A stretch of 64,000 bases of DNA from assembly GCA_032716605.1 (NCBI GenBank), contig CM064517.1:22415276-22479275 (forward strand). The letters run 5' to 3'. Of this stretch, positions 31,834 through 43,610 are shown one piece after another. A model generated the notes under the pieces. The model was given only the letters and a program-made list of their open reading frames with translations. It searched no databases and was not told where the DNA came from. The translations under genes were made by a program, and so were the position numbers. The stretch is from Paralithodes platypus (lineage: Eukaryota; Arthropoda; Malacostraca; Decapoda; Lithodidae). Positions within the stretch are counted from its first letter, which is position 1. Each line of letters starts with the position of its first letter.

Positions 31834-33158
31834 CTATCTGACACATGAGTGAAGTGTCTGGAGGCGGAAAAAGATAGATGGAAGTCCACTTGTTCCAGTC
31901 CTCCAACAATGCGTCGGGGCCCCCCCCGCCGAAGTCACTTCCCGGCGGGACAGGTAGAGAGGGAGTCTGTGGTTGCTCTCTGACGCAAATAGATCCACTT
32001 GTGGACGGTAAGGGTCTGCAATCATCTTGTTGAAGATGTTTTGTCTGATAGCCCATTCTACTGAGGTGCTCTGTCTCCGGGACAAGGCGTCTGCCCAGAC
32101 GTTCGCCAAGCCTGGGAGATAAGATGCGTGTAGATGAATGCTCAGCGATTCGGCTAGAGCGAAAATCTGTTCTGACAATTCCAACAACTTTCGAGACCTC
32201 GTTGACCCTTGCTTTTGAATGCAGTGGACCGCATTCAAGTTGTCCATTCGAAACGCAATTGACTTGCCTTGTAATGAAGAGCCGTGAGTTTGGAGGAAAA
32301 ACAGAGGGACTAAGAGCTCTTGTTGGTTTATATGAAAGTTTGTGTCTTGGGACCACAGCCCTTGCCCCTGGTGGCCTAGGCTTGACTGATAAATCCAGCC
32401 TATTGTCCCTGAAGCATCTGTGTCTACCCATACCGTAGGCAGAGGAGAAACCCATGTCATGATCGAGTGCAATGTTTCCTTCTTTGCCCAGACCGACAGT
32501 AAGTTGTGAATTAATGGAGGAATGGGCCATAATTTTCCTGCCAGCAAAAGTGGGAAGAATCTGTTTCCTTCCATGATTAATCTCTATACTTTCAGCCGGC
32601 CCAACTTTACAGTTAATTGGATCCAATTGAGAGAACCGACCAAGGACTCCCACGTTGTTCTCGTCGTATTCAGACTGTGGAGGAAACAGCTTCCTGCGAA
32701 ACCTGTTGCGATTGTCCACACTCTGAGTAAGAGTCAGATTGGCCGTGTCCCAGACCAGTCCTATCCATTGGATTTCCCGTGTCGGGACAAGGAGAGACTT
32801 TGCCAAGTTGACCTTGAACCCTAGGGTCTGTACATGAGTTATCACTTTGTTCACATTGATTTGACATAAACTCTCTGACTCTGCCACCACCAGCCAGTCG
32901 TCTAGATACCACATCACCTTGATCCCTTGAGCTAGTAGAGGCATCAGGGCTTGCCGGACTAATTTTGTGAAAATTCTTGGTGGCAGTTGGTGCTAGGTTC
33001 AACCCAAAGGGTAGTCTCTGAAAGACGTAAGTCTCTCGTCTGATCCTCAAGGCGAGGAATTTTTGGAACCTTTTGTTTATGGGGACATGCCAATAGGAGT
33101 CTTTCAGGTCTAGAGAACACATCCAACCTTGCGGCGGAAGTGTGAGCCTGATCTGAGG
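31834..33158 (-). pseudogene. DIRS E reverse transcriptase (partial) and RNase H
   Basis: RT starts mid-domain at about 33158 and includes MCSLDLKDSYWHVP (first catalytic Asp), FQRLPFGLNLAP, and the WYLDDW catalytic pair at about 32905. A frameshift lies near 32980. RNase H (32574-31834) shows VWVDTDASGTIGW, MDNLNAVH and WADALSR. Gag and the RT N-terminus are missing because the element ends at 33158. Confidence 0.85.
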
Positions 33159-33290
33159 GGAAGAGTCCTTGAGGGACAGTGGGTCTTTGGGGCATTCGAA
33201 AGAGGTTCCAAAAAGGTGTTTCTGATTGCTGTTGATAATCGAAAAAGAGATACCCTAGTTAACATTATCAAGGCGGCTCTAGCTGTCTTG
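33157..33290 (+). pseudogene. ISXO2/Merlin-like transposase fragment
   Basis: About 40 codons read GRVLEGQWVFGAFERGS followed by FLIAVDNRKRDTLVNIIK. This is the characteristic GQWVFGG.ER block of ISXO2/IS1016-type DDE transposases, called Merlin in animals. Both sides are truncated by DIRS E and by a piggyBac-like end. Confidence 0.6.
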
Positions 33291-33319
33291 AATGCTACCG
33301 TGGCTTTTATTAGGCCTTG

Positions 33320-33394
33320 TATCTTAAGAGTCCCGTCGCCTTCACCCAGTAAAACCTCTTAAGACTCTCCTCGCCGTTCTCGGGTTAATAAAGT
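33320..33394 (-). repeat. piggyBac-type terminus
   Basis: Read on the minus strand from TTAA (33391-33394): CCCGAGAACGGCGAGGAGAG, then CTTAAGAGG, then ACTCTTAAGA. It resembles the left end of the piggyBac copies at 12684 and 56464, with the same two subterminal CTTAAGAG repeats. Confidence 0.5.
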
Positions 33395-33700
33395 TTCCGC
33401 GGGTCTGAGAGGAATCTATTCGGCTCCGTCACCCCAGTTTTTTTGTTTCTTGTGTTTTATCACAAAGCGATAAATCTACAGTTATACTACCCCTTTTTTT
33501 CGCTATTCTGTTGGTACTAATGGGTTATTATTATTAGTAGTAGACTTAGTATGGTTTGATAATGCGCGGAAATGTATATTTGACTTGTAATAGATACATT
33601 GAAGTATTACAAACCTTGGTCTTGGTCTTGGTCTTGGTGTGAGAGTCACCCTGAACGGATCAAAGGTGTGGCCTTAGGATCGGCTCTCTCTCCAGGGATG
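33395..33700. other. Unannotated spacer
   Basis: No gene seen. It holds a TCTTGG hexamer repeat near 33620-33640 that may be the 3' tail of the adjacent minus-strand LINE. Confidence 0.4.
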
Positions 33701-33724
33701 GCAATTAGATTGCCTAGGTTACCA

Positions 33725-35036
33725 CTATATGCTTCTCTTCAACCACATTCTCTCCAGGAAGCCCTTTACCTTCTCAATGGTTGTGTTATTCCACTTATCT
33801 ATCGTGGTTAGACCTAGCAGGAATAGCATCATACGCAGAGGGTCCCATTGCATAACTTCTATCAACCCATTCCACTGTACCTCTCCTACTTCCTGTCTCA
33901 CTGCACTGATCATAATTTCTCTTTCCCTCCCATACTTGTCACATTCTAGCAGTATGTGCTCGATGGTCTCATCCCGTCCCCCGTCGCACATTCTACAGAT
34001 CCTACTACCCTCATTGTTCCACCTGTATGTCCGGTTGTTCACCTCCAGGGATTTAGTTCGTGCCTTGAACAGCAACTCACTCCCCATACTACCATCATAG
34101 AAAAGTTCACTTCTTGGACTATTTTTTTGCCATATACCAGTCTAGTGAACTCTTTTGCCTCATTCTTTCCATCCACTCGTCCCTACCCTTATCTTGGACC
34201 CGCGTGTTTATCTCATTTTTCCACTTCCCTGAGCTCCACGTTCTCATACTCTCACCCATCATTATTCCACGCATCCCATGCTCCTCTATTTTCTTATCAC
34301 ACATCCTATTCCACTTGCTCTCCTCCTTTGTCCATTCATACACCTTCCGTGCCCATCTGTTCTCGTCCATTCTTTCCAGTCTCACCCTGTATTTCAGCGT
34401 TACCTTCGCTATTCTTTCGGCGAAGGAGCTCCACCCTGCTTCTCCTCTCACGGCCTCCACTGCCGCGAGCTTGTTTGCACCCAGGGCCATTCTACCAATT
34501 TTGTTTTGGGTCACCTCCATTTTCGCCAGGTCATTCGCCGTCCTTTTCATGGTTTCTAGCCCATACATCAAACTCGGTACAGCCATTCCCTTCCATACTC
34601 CTCTTACCACTTCATACTTATTTGCTCTTGTCCTCGCTACACTGCCCAGCCTTCCCACCCAATGATTCACTCTTGAAAACCTCGCATTCTTGGTTCTATC
34701 GCACCCTTTCTCGTCCATTATCATTCCCAGGAATTTATATTCCCTTACTCTCCTTATTGTCCTACCACCAAGCGACCAGGTTTCATCCTCGTCTTCTGCG
34801 CCTCCATTCACTACAAGCACTTGACTCTTTTCGCTACTGAAATTAACATTGAAATCCTCACCGTACTTAGTCACCACATCTAGCAGAGTTTGCAGGTCTT
34901 CTTTACTTTCGCTCATAATTACCACGTCGTCGGCGTACATCAATATGTTCAGTACCCTCTCTCCCACATTGATCCCTATTCCCGTCTTCCCAACTCTCAC
35001 TGCCAACTCCTCAGGGGGGGCAAAGCCCCCCCTCAC
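33725..35036 (-). pseudogene. 5'-truncated LINE reverse transcriptase with C-terminal zinc motif
   Basis: The ORF at 35036-34119 begins just before LMYADDVVI, the catalytic YADD, and continues through the RT thumb and C-terminal region. A frameshift near 34110 leads to 34087-33725, which has CRMC-x8-ETIEHILLEC, the Cys/His motif often found at the C-terminus of LINE proteins. It is unlike the CR1-type LINE at 571-3420. The RT fingers and any endonuclease are missing, so it is an inactive fragment. Confidence 0.8.
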
Positions 35037-35044
35037 GGGGAAAA

Positions 35045-35375
35045 CGTTTTTTCAGAGGCTTGTAATTACTTCCAAACATTATATATTGATGAAAATGAAC
35101 ACAGAAAACTATAAATCCATGGGAAAATTAGTGACCTTAAAACAAACAAATTCCTTTTTTTTTTTTTAAGTTTCCGCGTCTGCTGAACCATCCAAAAACA
35201 CGCTAAAAGGCGTGTTTTGAAGGGGGGAGGTGTGGGGGGGGGGGGGGGGCAGTGGGGGAGGGGTAGTAGAACTGTAGATTTACCCACAAAGCTGATAATT
35301 CTCGTGTTGGGTTATGAATAGGAGGGAGGGGGATTGGGGGGGGGATTAGTTTGAACCATAGACAATTTAATTGGT
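35045..35375. repeat. Low-complexity T- and G-rich DNA
   Basis: A T run at 35153-35168 and long G runs at 35232-35247 and about 35320-35345. No gene. Confidence 0.8.
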
Positions 35376-35379
35376 TCAT

Positions 35380-36065
35380 CTAATCACTTTGGATCATGAC
35401 GCGTTTTAGTAATTAATTGTATTTAATCTGGCTATCATTATAATTTTTTAGTGTAAGAAATATCTGTGGGAATCCGAGGCATAATTGAGTTGGCTTGACT
35501 CATTAAATTCCTAGAGATACTTTCTAAGCTGCACAAAGTCGTCTAAGGATAATCAGGATAAGCGTCTTAAAATACTGAACGGTTAAAGCAATTAACCCCA
35601 TCTGTACCGGCAATGTCATCTTAATTGTATTCTTGCTATATATTTAGACGATTTTGTGCAGTTTAAGAAGGATCTGTGGTAGTAAAAATGGTTAAGTGAG
35701 AGAGTTCGAAGCCTTTTAATTGATGGAGGACCTTTTTAAACTTAATATAATCGTCTAATAGTAGCCACAATAAAGTTGAAAGGACGGCATCGGTACTGAA
35801 AGGGTTAACCATTTACAAGGTCCAGGCGAAATGGAAGTTGGAGCAGCATACGTCGATATTTAACAGAAATACCAGCAAACCCCTTGAGGATCATGACACG
35901 TTTTGACAGTTTATGCTGGCTATCATTAGACGATTTTATACAGCCTAGGAAAGATCTGTGGGAATGAAAAGGGTAAATGACTATCCCAAATAACCCTCTG
36001 ACTTCCATATAATCCTCCTAATTTGAATATAATCGTCCATAAATAGCCAGAAAAAACCCCGCATT
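35380..36065. repeat. MITE cluster
   Basis: Several copies, direct and inverted, of a short non-coding repeat with GGCTATCATTAGACGATTTTATA and its relatives. An internal end AAAGGGTTAACCATTT lies at about 35798-35815. One more copy lies at 42838-43050. TTAA at the ends suggests a piggyBac-derived MITE, but this is tentative. Confidence 0.5.
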
Positions 36066-37011
36066 ACTCTTGCATTGCTGCTTAACATCGATGTTTACAG
36101 CTCCAACTTCCTTATTGGCTGAAACTCGCAAGTGGTGTTTGTTTTTATTCTCATCCCTTGTGAGTTGTGGTCTCCCAGTGGTTTGTGTGCCACTTTCCTG
36201 GGAGTCCGGCAACGTGTTCCTTGTGTGGGAGTGCAGGTGTGGGGGTGCTGGGTTCTTCGCGGCTGTGCCTTGCTACGAGACCGTTCCCCCTCCCTCTTTT
36301 CTGTGCTCGCCGGCCTTCGGTTGTACCCGTTGGGTCGGTCCACCGTACCGGCGGAGCTTCGAGCTCAGGTCTCCCGCGCCGGGCCTTTACGTCGGTGATG
36401 TAGCTATGCCACGGCCTCTTGGTCCACGGTCCCTCGGGTATCCGGCAGACGCCGTCGTAGAGGTTTGATAGTGCTGTCATCCCCTCGGACTGTGCCTCCG
36501 CCTTTCGGCGGCTACGAGAGCAGGAAGTCCTCCGGCGGGTGGTGTTTTCTTCAAAGTCACACACCGATTCCCGCCGTTCGGGGTCCCACCCCAACCCCTG
36601 GTCTGTTACCCTGGTTCGTGAAAGGGGGGGGGGGGGGTAGTGCGGTCGTTTACCCCGCCGGGCCGGCGGCCCAGTGAGTAATAGATCCCGGCGGACACGG
36701 TACGTGTATCCAGCAATTAGCACTATTACCTTAATAAAGTTTACCCCACCTTGCCGGCGGCTCAGTTGGTAGACTGCTCGGTGACCGCTTGTGTGTTTTA
36801 GAGCACGGAACGGTCCGCCGGTTGAAGGACCTCTGTGCTACGGCATACGCCGTCACGGAGGACCTGCATGGGTGGTATTCCTTTCTCATGTCACCAGGGG
36901 CATGAGAGGGGGATATCCACACCCTCTTAGGAGTGATAAGACGGAGGAGGCGGTGGTCTCCTATTCTTATTACACCGGGAGGTTAGGATAGGTAGAACTC
37001 TCCCTATATAT

Positions 37012-37049
37012 CCTTATGAGCATTGATTCCTGGAAATTTTCTTTCCAGG
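37012..37049 (+). promoter_or_regulatory. Pre-gag hairpin of element F
   Basis: CCTTATGAGCATTGATTC followed by CCTGGAAA-TTTTC-TTTCCAGG, a perfect 8-bp stem with a 5-base loop, 60 bp before the gag start at 37108. Confidence 0.65.
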
Positions 37050-37107
37050 AGAACACTCAAGACACCCGGCTGCCACGTCGTTACCGCCGGGGAGAGGAGC
37101 CGACATC

Positions 37108-39820
37108 ATGATCCTGTTTACAGTCTGCTCAACCCCCTCTTGTCTTTTGCTACCTATTCCGGCTCACGGCGAATGTATCAGATGTGTTCAGTGTTTCAAC
37201 AGAAACTCCTTCTTGTGGGCATCTCGTACATGTCCGGTTTGCTCTGTATTATTGGAAGAATGGCTAGCGGCCCAAGATATGTCTTGTTTACGCACTCTCA
37301 TTGAGGTAAAGAATAAATTTAAAACATATGCTTCTCAAGTAGCAAATAAGGAAATGTCATGTGATAATCCGGAACTATTAAGGGTAGTCCAATTATATTC
37401 TTGTGATGATCAGGTAGCTCACCAGTCATATGCCTCCCCTATTCCCTTGCTGACCATTGGGTCTCCTATGTCCTGCACACTCAGCTCCTCTCCCCTGGCG
37501 AAGAAGAGCCGCTTAATGTCACCAGAACGCCACCGTCTGACCCAGCCGGCCTCCACGGCGGGCACCCTGAGGAGCAGTGACAGCACGGACTATCTGCCGG
37601 ACAAGATACGCCGGCTCTCGAGCCCACCACGACGTGTGTTAATCTCTAATGAAACTCCTTCGGCACCAGTAGATCTAGCAGAATCGGTAGTATCGGATCC
37701 GGCGACCACCTCTGGCTTACAAACTGGTAGCCCTGGTCTCCCTGAACCGGAAGCCGATCCCCCTCACTGTGCACCTAGACTAAGACAATCTGTACACGTT
37801 AGGCTCCAAGGTTCAAAGTTAGTTTTATCACACACGCAGACTCACCAAGCAGACATGATTCATACTGCTACTCAGTCTCCAGGGGTAAATATGTCACATG
37901 CGGTTACAACCATAAGGTCTCACGCGACACTTCCGGCTCCGTCTACGGACCAGCCCGACTTAACAACCACCCTTCAGAATCCAGGGTCACGGTATGCGCC
38001 CTACCCTTTAACAACCCCGCCACGTGACCTGAAGTCACCGGCCGGCGGTTTCTCTCACCCGGGTACGGCGAGTAGCGGTCTGACACAGACGTACACTCAT
38101 ACGACACAAATGACCACCTTCACACAGGCTGACCCTAGGTTACAAACTGACCAACATAATAAGCAAGCACACAATCCACTACCAGCCTAACAACTGTACA
38201 ACTGAATGAATTGTTGCAAAAGGTAATGAATCAGTGTGCCATTAAACAAGGTAAAACCCCGACTCCAGCTCCGGGACCACTTCCCAGTATACCTAAGGCC
38301 CCCTCTCTTACCAATGTAGGCATTTCCTCCCCGGTAGCCCCTAGGGTCCCCTCTAATATCAATGTCGACACTCCCTCTCCGGTAGTCACCGCCGCCGGGC
38401 CAGAGACGGCCCGCCAACTCGACTATCCGCAGCCTACGGGCCCAGAGCTACACGAACAGAGTCATGCCCGGCCGGCGGAACAAGAGTTTCAGCCACAGGC
38501 CGTAACGCTTACCCCAGGGCCATGGCCAGACACATTAATCCAGCCCCCAGCCTCGAAGCAACTCCTTGGCTTAGGAGACATAGATGGGTTCAAGCCCCTC
38601 AATACAACCTCCCCTTCCGCCGGCCGACCTATACAAGGACTACCGGCGGAACCTTGGGTGACAATTCCTCCTGGCATGAGATCCCCTTTGATTAGATTAG
38701 ACACAGAGTCAATTCAGAGTTAAGAGCACCTAAATTTACGTAGTTCTGTGAGCTCAGGGGATACCCAGCCTTACTTGTCACCCACACTAGACAGGACCCA
38801 TCTGGCTAGTAACCTGCCGGGCCCATCTTCTATCCCCCAGTCTCGAGTAGTTAAAGTGCCAGGCAGGCTCTGGCTTCCGGTTACAGCCGTAACATGAGGA
38901 ACATAAGTCAATGCAAGGGGAGGTCCCGGTACCGGCGGAGTGGGCTATTGAAGTGAATCGTAAACATGTATTTAGGGGATAAGAACGGTACAGTCTTGCA
39001 GGTTCCGATATATGCCAAACCGGATCCGGCCAATTTCCAATATTTTGTGTATGACCCATGTCAGCAAGTTCCTCTTCCGGCAGATTCCCCGGTCCAGGAA
39101 CCTCCTCACTCAGACGTTCCCATTTGCCCGAATTGTCATCAACGTTGTAGCCATTCTGGCTCAGCCTATACGGCAGGACCCCTCAAGTGAATTTCACAGG
39201 TGTGGACCTCATAAAGACCAAAGGGAGTTGAATCTGAGTGTGGAGTACGTGGGATCAGGAACTGCAACAATTTGCTATTGATATTACATCCAATCCCTTG
39301 TCCCCAATTCCTCCTCAACCCCGTATCGAGTTTGACTGGCTGGCACAACGACCGGGCGGAGTTCCATTTCCTATTTTTAATTTTCTTATCCCACCTCAAT
39401 TCACGGCAGAGGATTTCCCCCGGCCTCTCATCGTCCCTGAACCTATTGACCTTCAACGTAAATTTCTGGTCAGAGACAAGGTCCACAGAGCATTTATTAG
39501 CTTCCTATTAACTAGGGACACGGCCCAGGCTATTGCCCAACCGTTGCCGAATCCCTCTCCACGAACTCAGGATTTGGTTAAGGTATTCCAACAATATCTC
39601 CTCCCTGCCCCGGCTCGAACGCTTACAGAATATCAGAACAGCCTTGTTTGAGGCCGTCCGGTCACGTCAGCTCCTCAGACTCGGTATGGCGCAGGAGTTA
39701 CCTATGAATGCTTACTATAGAATATTGTTCTCCCCTGTCTTAACTGCGAGAGTATTTGATGAACAAACGGAACGTGATGTTCGAGTAATGTTGAGCCGCA
39801 AGAACAAGACAAACCGATAA
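37108..39820 (+). pseudogene. DIRS F Gag, fragmented
   Basis: The first 360 codons (37108-38190) contain the Cys cluster CIRC-x2-C...CPVC at residues about 29-49 and a Pro/Thr/Ser-rich stretch. Further pieces at 38211-38723, 38966-39190 and 39238-39820 are in different frames. The 39238 piece contains GGVPFPIFNFL and a DLQRKFLVRDKVHRAFISFLL block. It aligns with the GGVPSALFSFLAAP and DREFRLRGKAFRLFSQYI block of DIRS A/C Gag. Stops and frameshifts show it is dead. Confidence 0.7.
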
Positions 39821-39829
39821 CTCTCCATG

Positions 39830-41204
39830 TTGGCCCCAGGCGGCGGGCAAACGGGTTTACCTCTGGCTCAGAGATTTAAAACAGTTACATATAGGACAAT
39901 TGTCCTCCTTCCTCCAGTCCTCCCTCTGTCTTCCTCCCTCCCTCGGCCACGCTAGCGCAATAGGGATTCTGAGGTTCGACCAATGGTTAGTTCCCACGGA
40001 GGGCAGCGCCCCCTTAGGACTTCAGTCTGACTGACCGGAACCGGTCTACACTTAAGCACGCCGGACGTAGTCTTACGACTTTCCACGGCGTGGCAGACTA
40101 GTCCCCCCCTCTGCACAAGGGATAAGGCAACTAACACATTTCATAGGGATATAGGACGACGGTCACCGGCCGGGGTCGGTTCCGCAATAACCATTCCCCC
40201 CCCTGGCGGAACCGCATCTGGAGCGCCCCTCATTTCATTAACAAACTGGGAGCCGGAGGCGCCCAGCCTGCCGGCTGGCCGTCGTAGTATGTCAGTCCCA
40301 TAACGGGCCTCTCCTAAGGTATATACTATGTAACACCTTTTTGTCTACCTAGTTTAAGGCATCCCAGTCGGGCCCCTCCGGATAAGGTAAAATCCAGGGT
40401 CACGCATCATGTCTTTCCCTACCTAGGCTGAGCCAGCCCAGTCCTCGGCTGGTCCGTCTGCCGTAGTTATTGGGGCAATCACCCCAGCCGTGGAGTTAGA
40501 TAATCCCGGCGGGAATTGAGCTCTTCAATCTGGCTTTCGCCAGGGGAAGTGCACTAAAACAGTTTTTTACTAGGGTCAGAGCCGGCTCAGCAGCAAGTCA
40601 CCATTTGTACTACACTAACTATTGCCGTCTTCGGTCATTGTTTCCACCCTCCTTTAGAATCCCATGGTCAGCAAACCAGCCCTTCCGGACGCTATTGTCT
40701 GCCATCTTTAATCGTAATCTTGATCCTGGCCAATTGGCAGGCGTCCCTCAAATCTTACAGACGCATTAATGAATCTGCAACTCGGACAACCAGTCCGTTG
40801 ACTGGGGCTCCCCCAACCACCTGTTTTCAGCCTACGTATTTCTCGGAGGTCATGTCAGTTTTAAAAAAAAAAATCCATCCGATTCCGCACCACCATTTCA
40901 GTCCCGCAATGGTCCCGCCGGTACATATCCTGCTACTAGCCAGTTCATTATTCTTACGAGATCAGCCGCGCTGTCCTTGAGCCTGCTCTGGCCCCCGGGG
41001 GGGGGGGTTATGGTCTAGTTTAGATTACCCCTTTACCATAGGTTCGAGTGCCGATTAGGCGAAAGTATCTGTTATTAAAATAAGGTAAACTTTTCTTTAT
41101 CATGTTTGTGTACCGGATGGGTCTCCGAGATGGGGGGGGAAGGGGGTACGGCAACAGCCTGTCAAACTTCCAGATCGCCCCAAGTATAGACCTCGTTACC
41201 CTCC
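39830..41204 (+). other. Degenerate remainder of DIRS F
   Basis: No domain could be recognised. GC-rich, with CCGGCGG words, a poly-G at 40998-41007 and a Pro/His-rich ORF at 40720-40980 that may be remnant. Confidence 0.4.
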
Positions 41205-41735
41205 TCAGGTTTCTACAGGTTCCGGCGGCCTGACTGAGAGAACTGAGTCACGCACTGAGTTTAGTGGGTGGTCTTGGTTCGTGGAGGCTGCTGCCAGGAA
41301 TTGAGTGCCTCTCATGTCCAGATGGTCTTTGACTTTGAGGATTTTGGTTTCTTGATGTAGGTGATCTGTGGGTGCAGTAGCTGTGCAGCCTGTAATGATC
41401 TTCAGGGCTTTGTTTTGAATAGTCTGTAAGGTCTTATGATGTGTTTCAGCTAGGTTAGAAGCCCAGGCTGGGCTTGCATATTCCATCACTGATCTTATGT
41501 ATTGTTTATATACTGTGGTGGTAGTTTCTTTGTTGTGTCCAAATTTTGTGTGAGCAAGTGACCTGAGGGCGTTAAGTCTGGGTGTCAGTTTCTTTTTAAT
41601 GTTTGTGGTGTGCTGTTTGAATGTCATATGAGTATCATATGTTACTCCTAGGATTTTGGGTGTGTGTGTATGTGTTAGGGGTGTGTTGTTTATGGTAAGT
41701 TGAGGGATGTATTCGTGGATCAGTGTTAGGGCCAA
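41205..41735 (-). pseudogene. LINE RT C-terminal fragment (Jockey/I-like)
   Basis: A 176-codon ORF covers the C-terminal part of a LINE reverse transcriptase. It has KILGVTYDTHMTF, VYKQYIRSVMEYASPAW and LQTIQNKALKIITGC, the conserved post-catalytic blocks. It lacks the YADD region, as the 5' side is cut at about 41730, where an inverted LINE of another family begins. Confidence 0.8.
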
Positions 41736-42660
41736 TGCTTTTTGTGATTTTCATCAATGACTTGCCAGAGGTAATGAAAAATGGTAGTGAAATATATTTA
41801 TATGCTGATGATACAAAAATATTCCATACAATTAAAGATGAAAATTACTGTCATAAAATGCAAGAGGACATAAATAACATAAAATTATGGTCGGAAAAGT
41901 GGCTACTGGAATTTCATCCTGAAAAATGTAAGCAGATGAGAATTGGTAGATCGGATGTTGGAGACGCAGGTTATACTTTATGTGGAGAAATGAGAAAGGT
42001 TGAAGCAGAGAAAGATATTGGTGTAGTAATTGATAACAAATTAACATTCTCGGATCACTTGGCCGAAAAAATAAATAAATCTAACCAAATTGTTGGACTA
42101 ATTAGACGGACATTCCTGACGCTGGACCAAGAGATGTTCAAGGCTCTTTATGTGGCATTAGTTAGGCCGCATTTAGAATATGCAAATCAGGTGTGGTGTC
42201 AATTCCTGATAAAGGATATTGATGCGGTGGAGAATGTACAGCGTAGGGCAACCAAACTGATTCCGGAATTTAGAAACTTGAGCTATGAGGAAAGGCTGAG
42301 GAAAATAGATTTACCAACTCGAAGGACTAGGGGTGATATGATTGAAACATATAAAATCCTATGTGGTGTGTACGACCCAAATGTGTGCGAGGACATATTC
42401 ACCCTCAGACAGGATTCTAGAACAAGTGGACATACCAAGATGATCTACAAACCAAGAACCAGCAACAGAAAAAAAAAACTCTTTCTGCTGCAGAGTAGTG
42501 AATTATTGGAATGATCTACCAGAACATGTGGTTGCCTCAGAACTGTAAAAATGTTTGAAAAAAGGTTGGATCACACGTGGCATAACCAAGAAATAAAATT
42601 TAATTACAAAGAACACATAAAAAGAGCAAATAACACATCGACCACCACCCCGGTACTGGC
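41723..42660 (+). pseudogene. CR1/L2-like LINE RT, 3' half
   Basis: Starts inside RT at LGPMLFVIFINDLP, includes the catalytic YADD (about 41806), and then GVVIDNKLTFSDHL and YANQVWC blocks. A one-base change in the A run at about 42471-42478 breaks the frame. The C-terminal WNDLPEHVV block and a tail continue to about 42660. The 5' part is missing. It forms an inverted, head-to-head pair with the fragment at 41205-41735. Confidence 0.8.
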
Positions 42661-42837
42661 TAGTGAGTTTAATATAGATCCCAAGGTTAAGGCCTTTGAT
42701 ATTGATATTGATTTGGTATTGATAAATACGCTCAATGTAATGAATAAGCCTCTTCCAGATCATCGTCTGTGAGTATCTGTGGGTTGCCAGTACAAAAGGG
42801 GTCAAAAGGAAAAAGAATCATCGTATGCTGGCACGGT

Positions 42838-43050
42838 TAACCATTTGGGGATCAGGACGCATTAGGACAGTTTATTCTGGCTATCATTAGACGATTTATA
42901 TACAACTTGGGAAGGCTCTTCGGGAATTAAGAGGAAAAAGACTATTTTAATTAACCGTCTGCCTTCCATATACCTTTCCTAATCTGAATAATATCATCTA
43001 ATAATTGCCAGAAACTAAAAATAAATGCAGTATTGTATCTTTAAAGGGTT
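42838..43050. repeat. Solo MITE related to 35380-36065
   Basis: Begins TTAACCATTTGGGGATCAGG, contains TGGCTATCATTAGACGATTTATA, and ends near TTTAAAGGGTTG. It shares these blocks with the cluster at 35380-36065. Confidence 0.55.
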
Positions 43051-43610
43051 GAGAAATAGGTGTGTAATTATAAGTGTGTTTGAAATATTATGTTTAATAA
43101 TTTATTTTCAAATTCCGAGAAAAATATCGGTATATAATAGACACCCTAATATTTTCATTTTCTTTCACTCGTTTATCATAGAAAACTATTTTATATGGGT
43201 AACAAATCAAAGAATAAGAAATTATTATTCATCATTTCTCTATTATAAGATGTACATTGTATTTCTGTCGTGTAATTACTAGTGTTTTATCTTCATCAAT
43301 AATTATGCAAATATAATATAACACTAAAGGAACAATAACGCCATGTTGTATATATGTGGACAAGATGGTTACGACGAGCAGGACCCGCCATTCGTGACGT
43401 CGGTGTCAGTAAGTGAACAGTGCTGTAAGTTGTGCTCAATTTGTCTGCGAGAACTTGACATAAATAGTATAAAAACATTTAACGAACTTATATAAGTGTG
43501 ATTACAATTACATTATATAACGATTTGATAATATTTCGATTGGTTTGATATCAGGTAAGTGTCTAAACGTCTGATATTTTTAAATCGCATTTCTGTTACC
43601 GATCATCAAG
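43051..43610 (+). other. AT-rich upstream region of innexin-like ORF
   Basis: No ORF of note. A good donor-like ATCAG|GTAAGTG lies at 43550-43561, so a 5' UTR exon could end here. No TATA box is obvious. Confidence 0.35.

Larger units (their letters stand above)
29586..32574 (-). pseudogene. DIRS E tyrosine recombinase, split by insertion
   Basis: The N-terminal part lies at 31889-31571, with the NDWQPKDLADFCLMDIQ motif and the start of the core-binding domain. The C-terminal part lies at 30479-29586. Catalytic motifs are readable: NRISELAAMS (first Arg), HDIRKW (His-x2-Arg) and FLTRYRSV (Tyr). The frame breaks at the 1.09-kb insertion and near 30380. Upstream, the same reading frame stays open through the RNase H overlap (about 32690-31950), as in the other copies. 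Confidence 0.85.
29146..33158 (-). mobile_element. DIRS-like element, copy E (5' truncated, divergent from A-D)
   Basis: Contains RT, RNase H and tyrosine recombinase sequence on the minus strand, clearly diverged from A-D, plus about 440 bp of 3' non-coding DNA. Gag is absent. It is interrupted by a small terminal-repeat element (30480-31570) and joined on the right to a DNA-transposon fragment. Confidence 0.85.
36070..41215 (+). mobile_element. Divergent DIRS-like element F, degenerate, 3' end missing
   Basis: Has a GC-rich leader (36070-37011), the conserved pre-gag hairpin (37012-37049) and a gag with the same Cys motif and capsid-like block as A-D but low overall similarity. No RT or recombinase is readable in 39830-41215, which is GC-rich with G runs. 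A LINE fragment abuts at about 41215. Confidence 0.65.

Noticed and set aside
33956..34840. 294-codon plus-strand ORF rich in Ser/Pro/Phe
   Set aside because: Antisense shadow of the minus-strand LINE RT (33725-35036), which has clear RT motifs.
36095..36723. Several overlapping ORFs on both strands in the F leader
   Set aside because: GC-rich leader sequence upstream of the pre-gag hairpin; no domain and both strands are open by composition.
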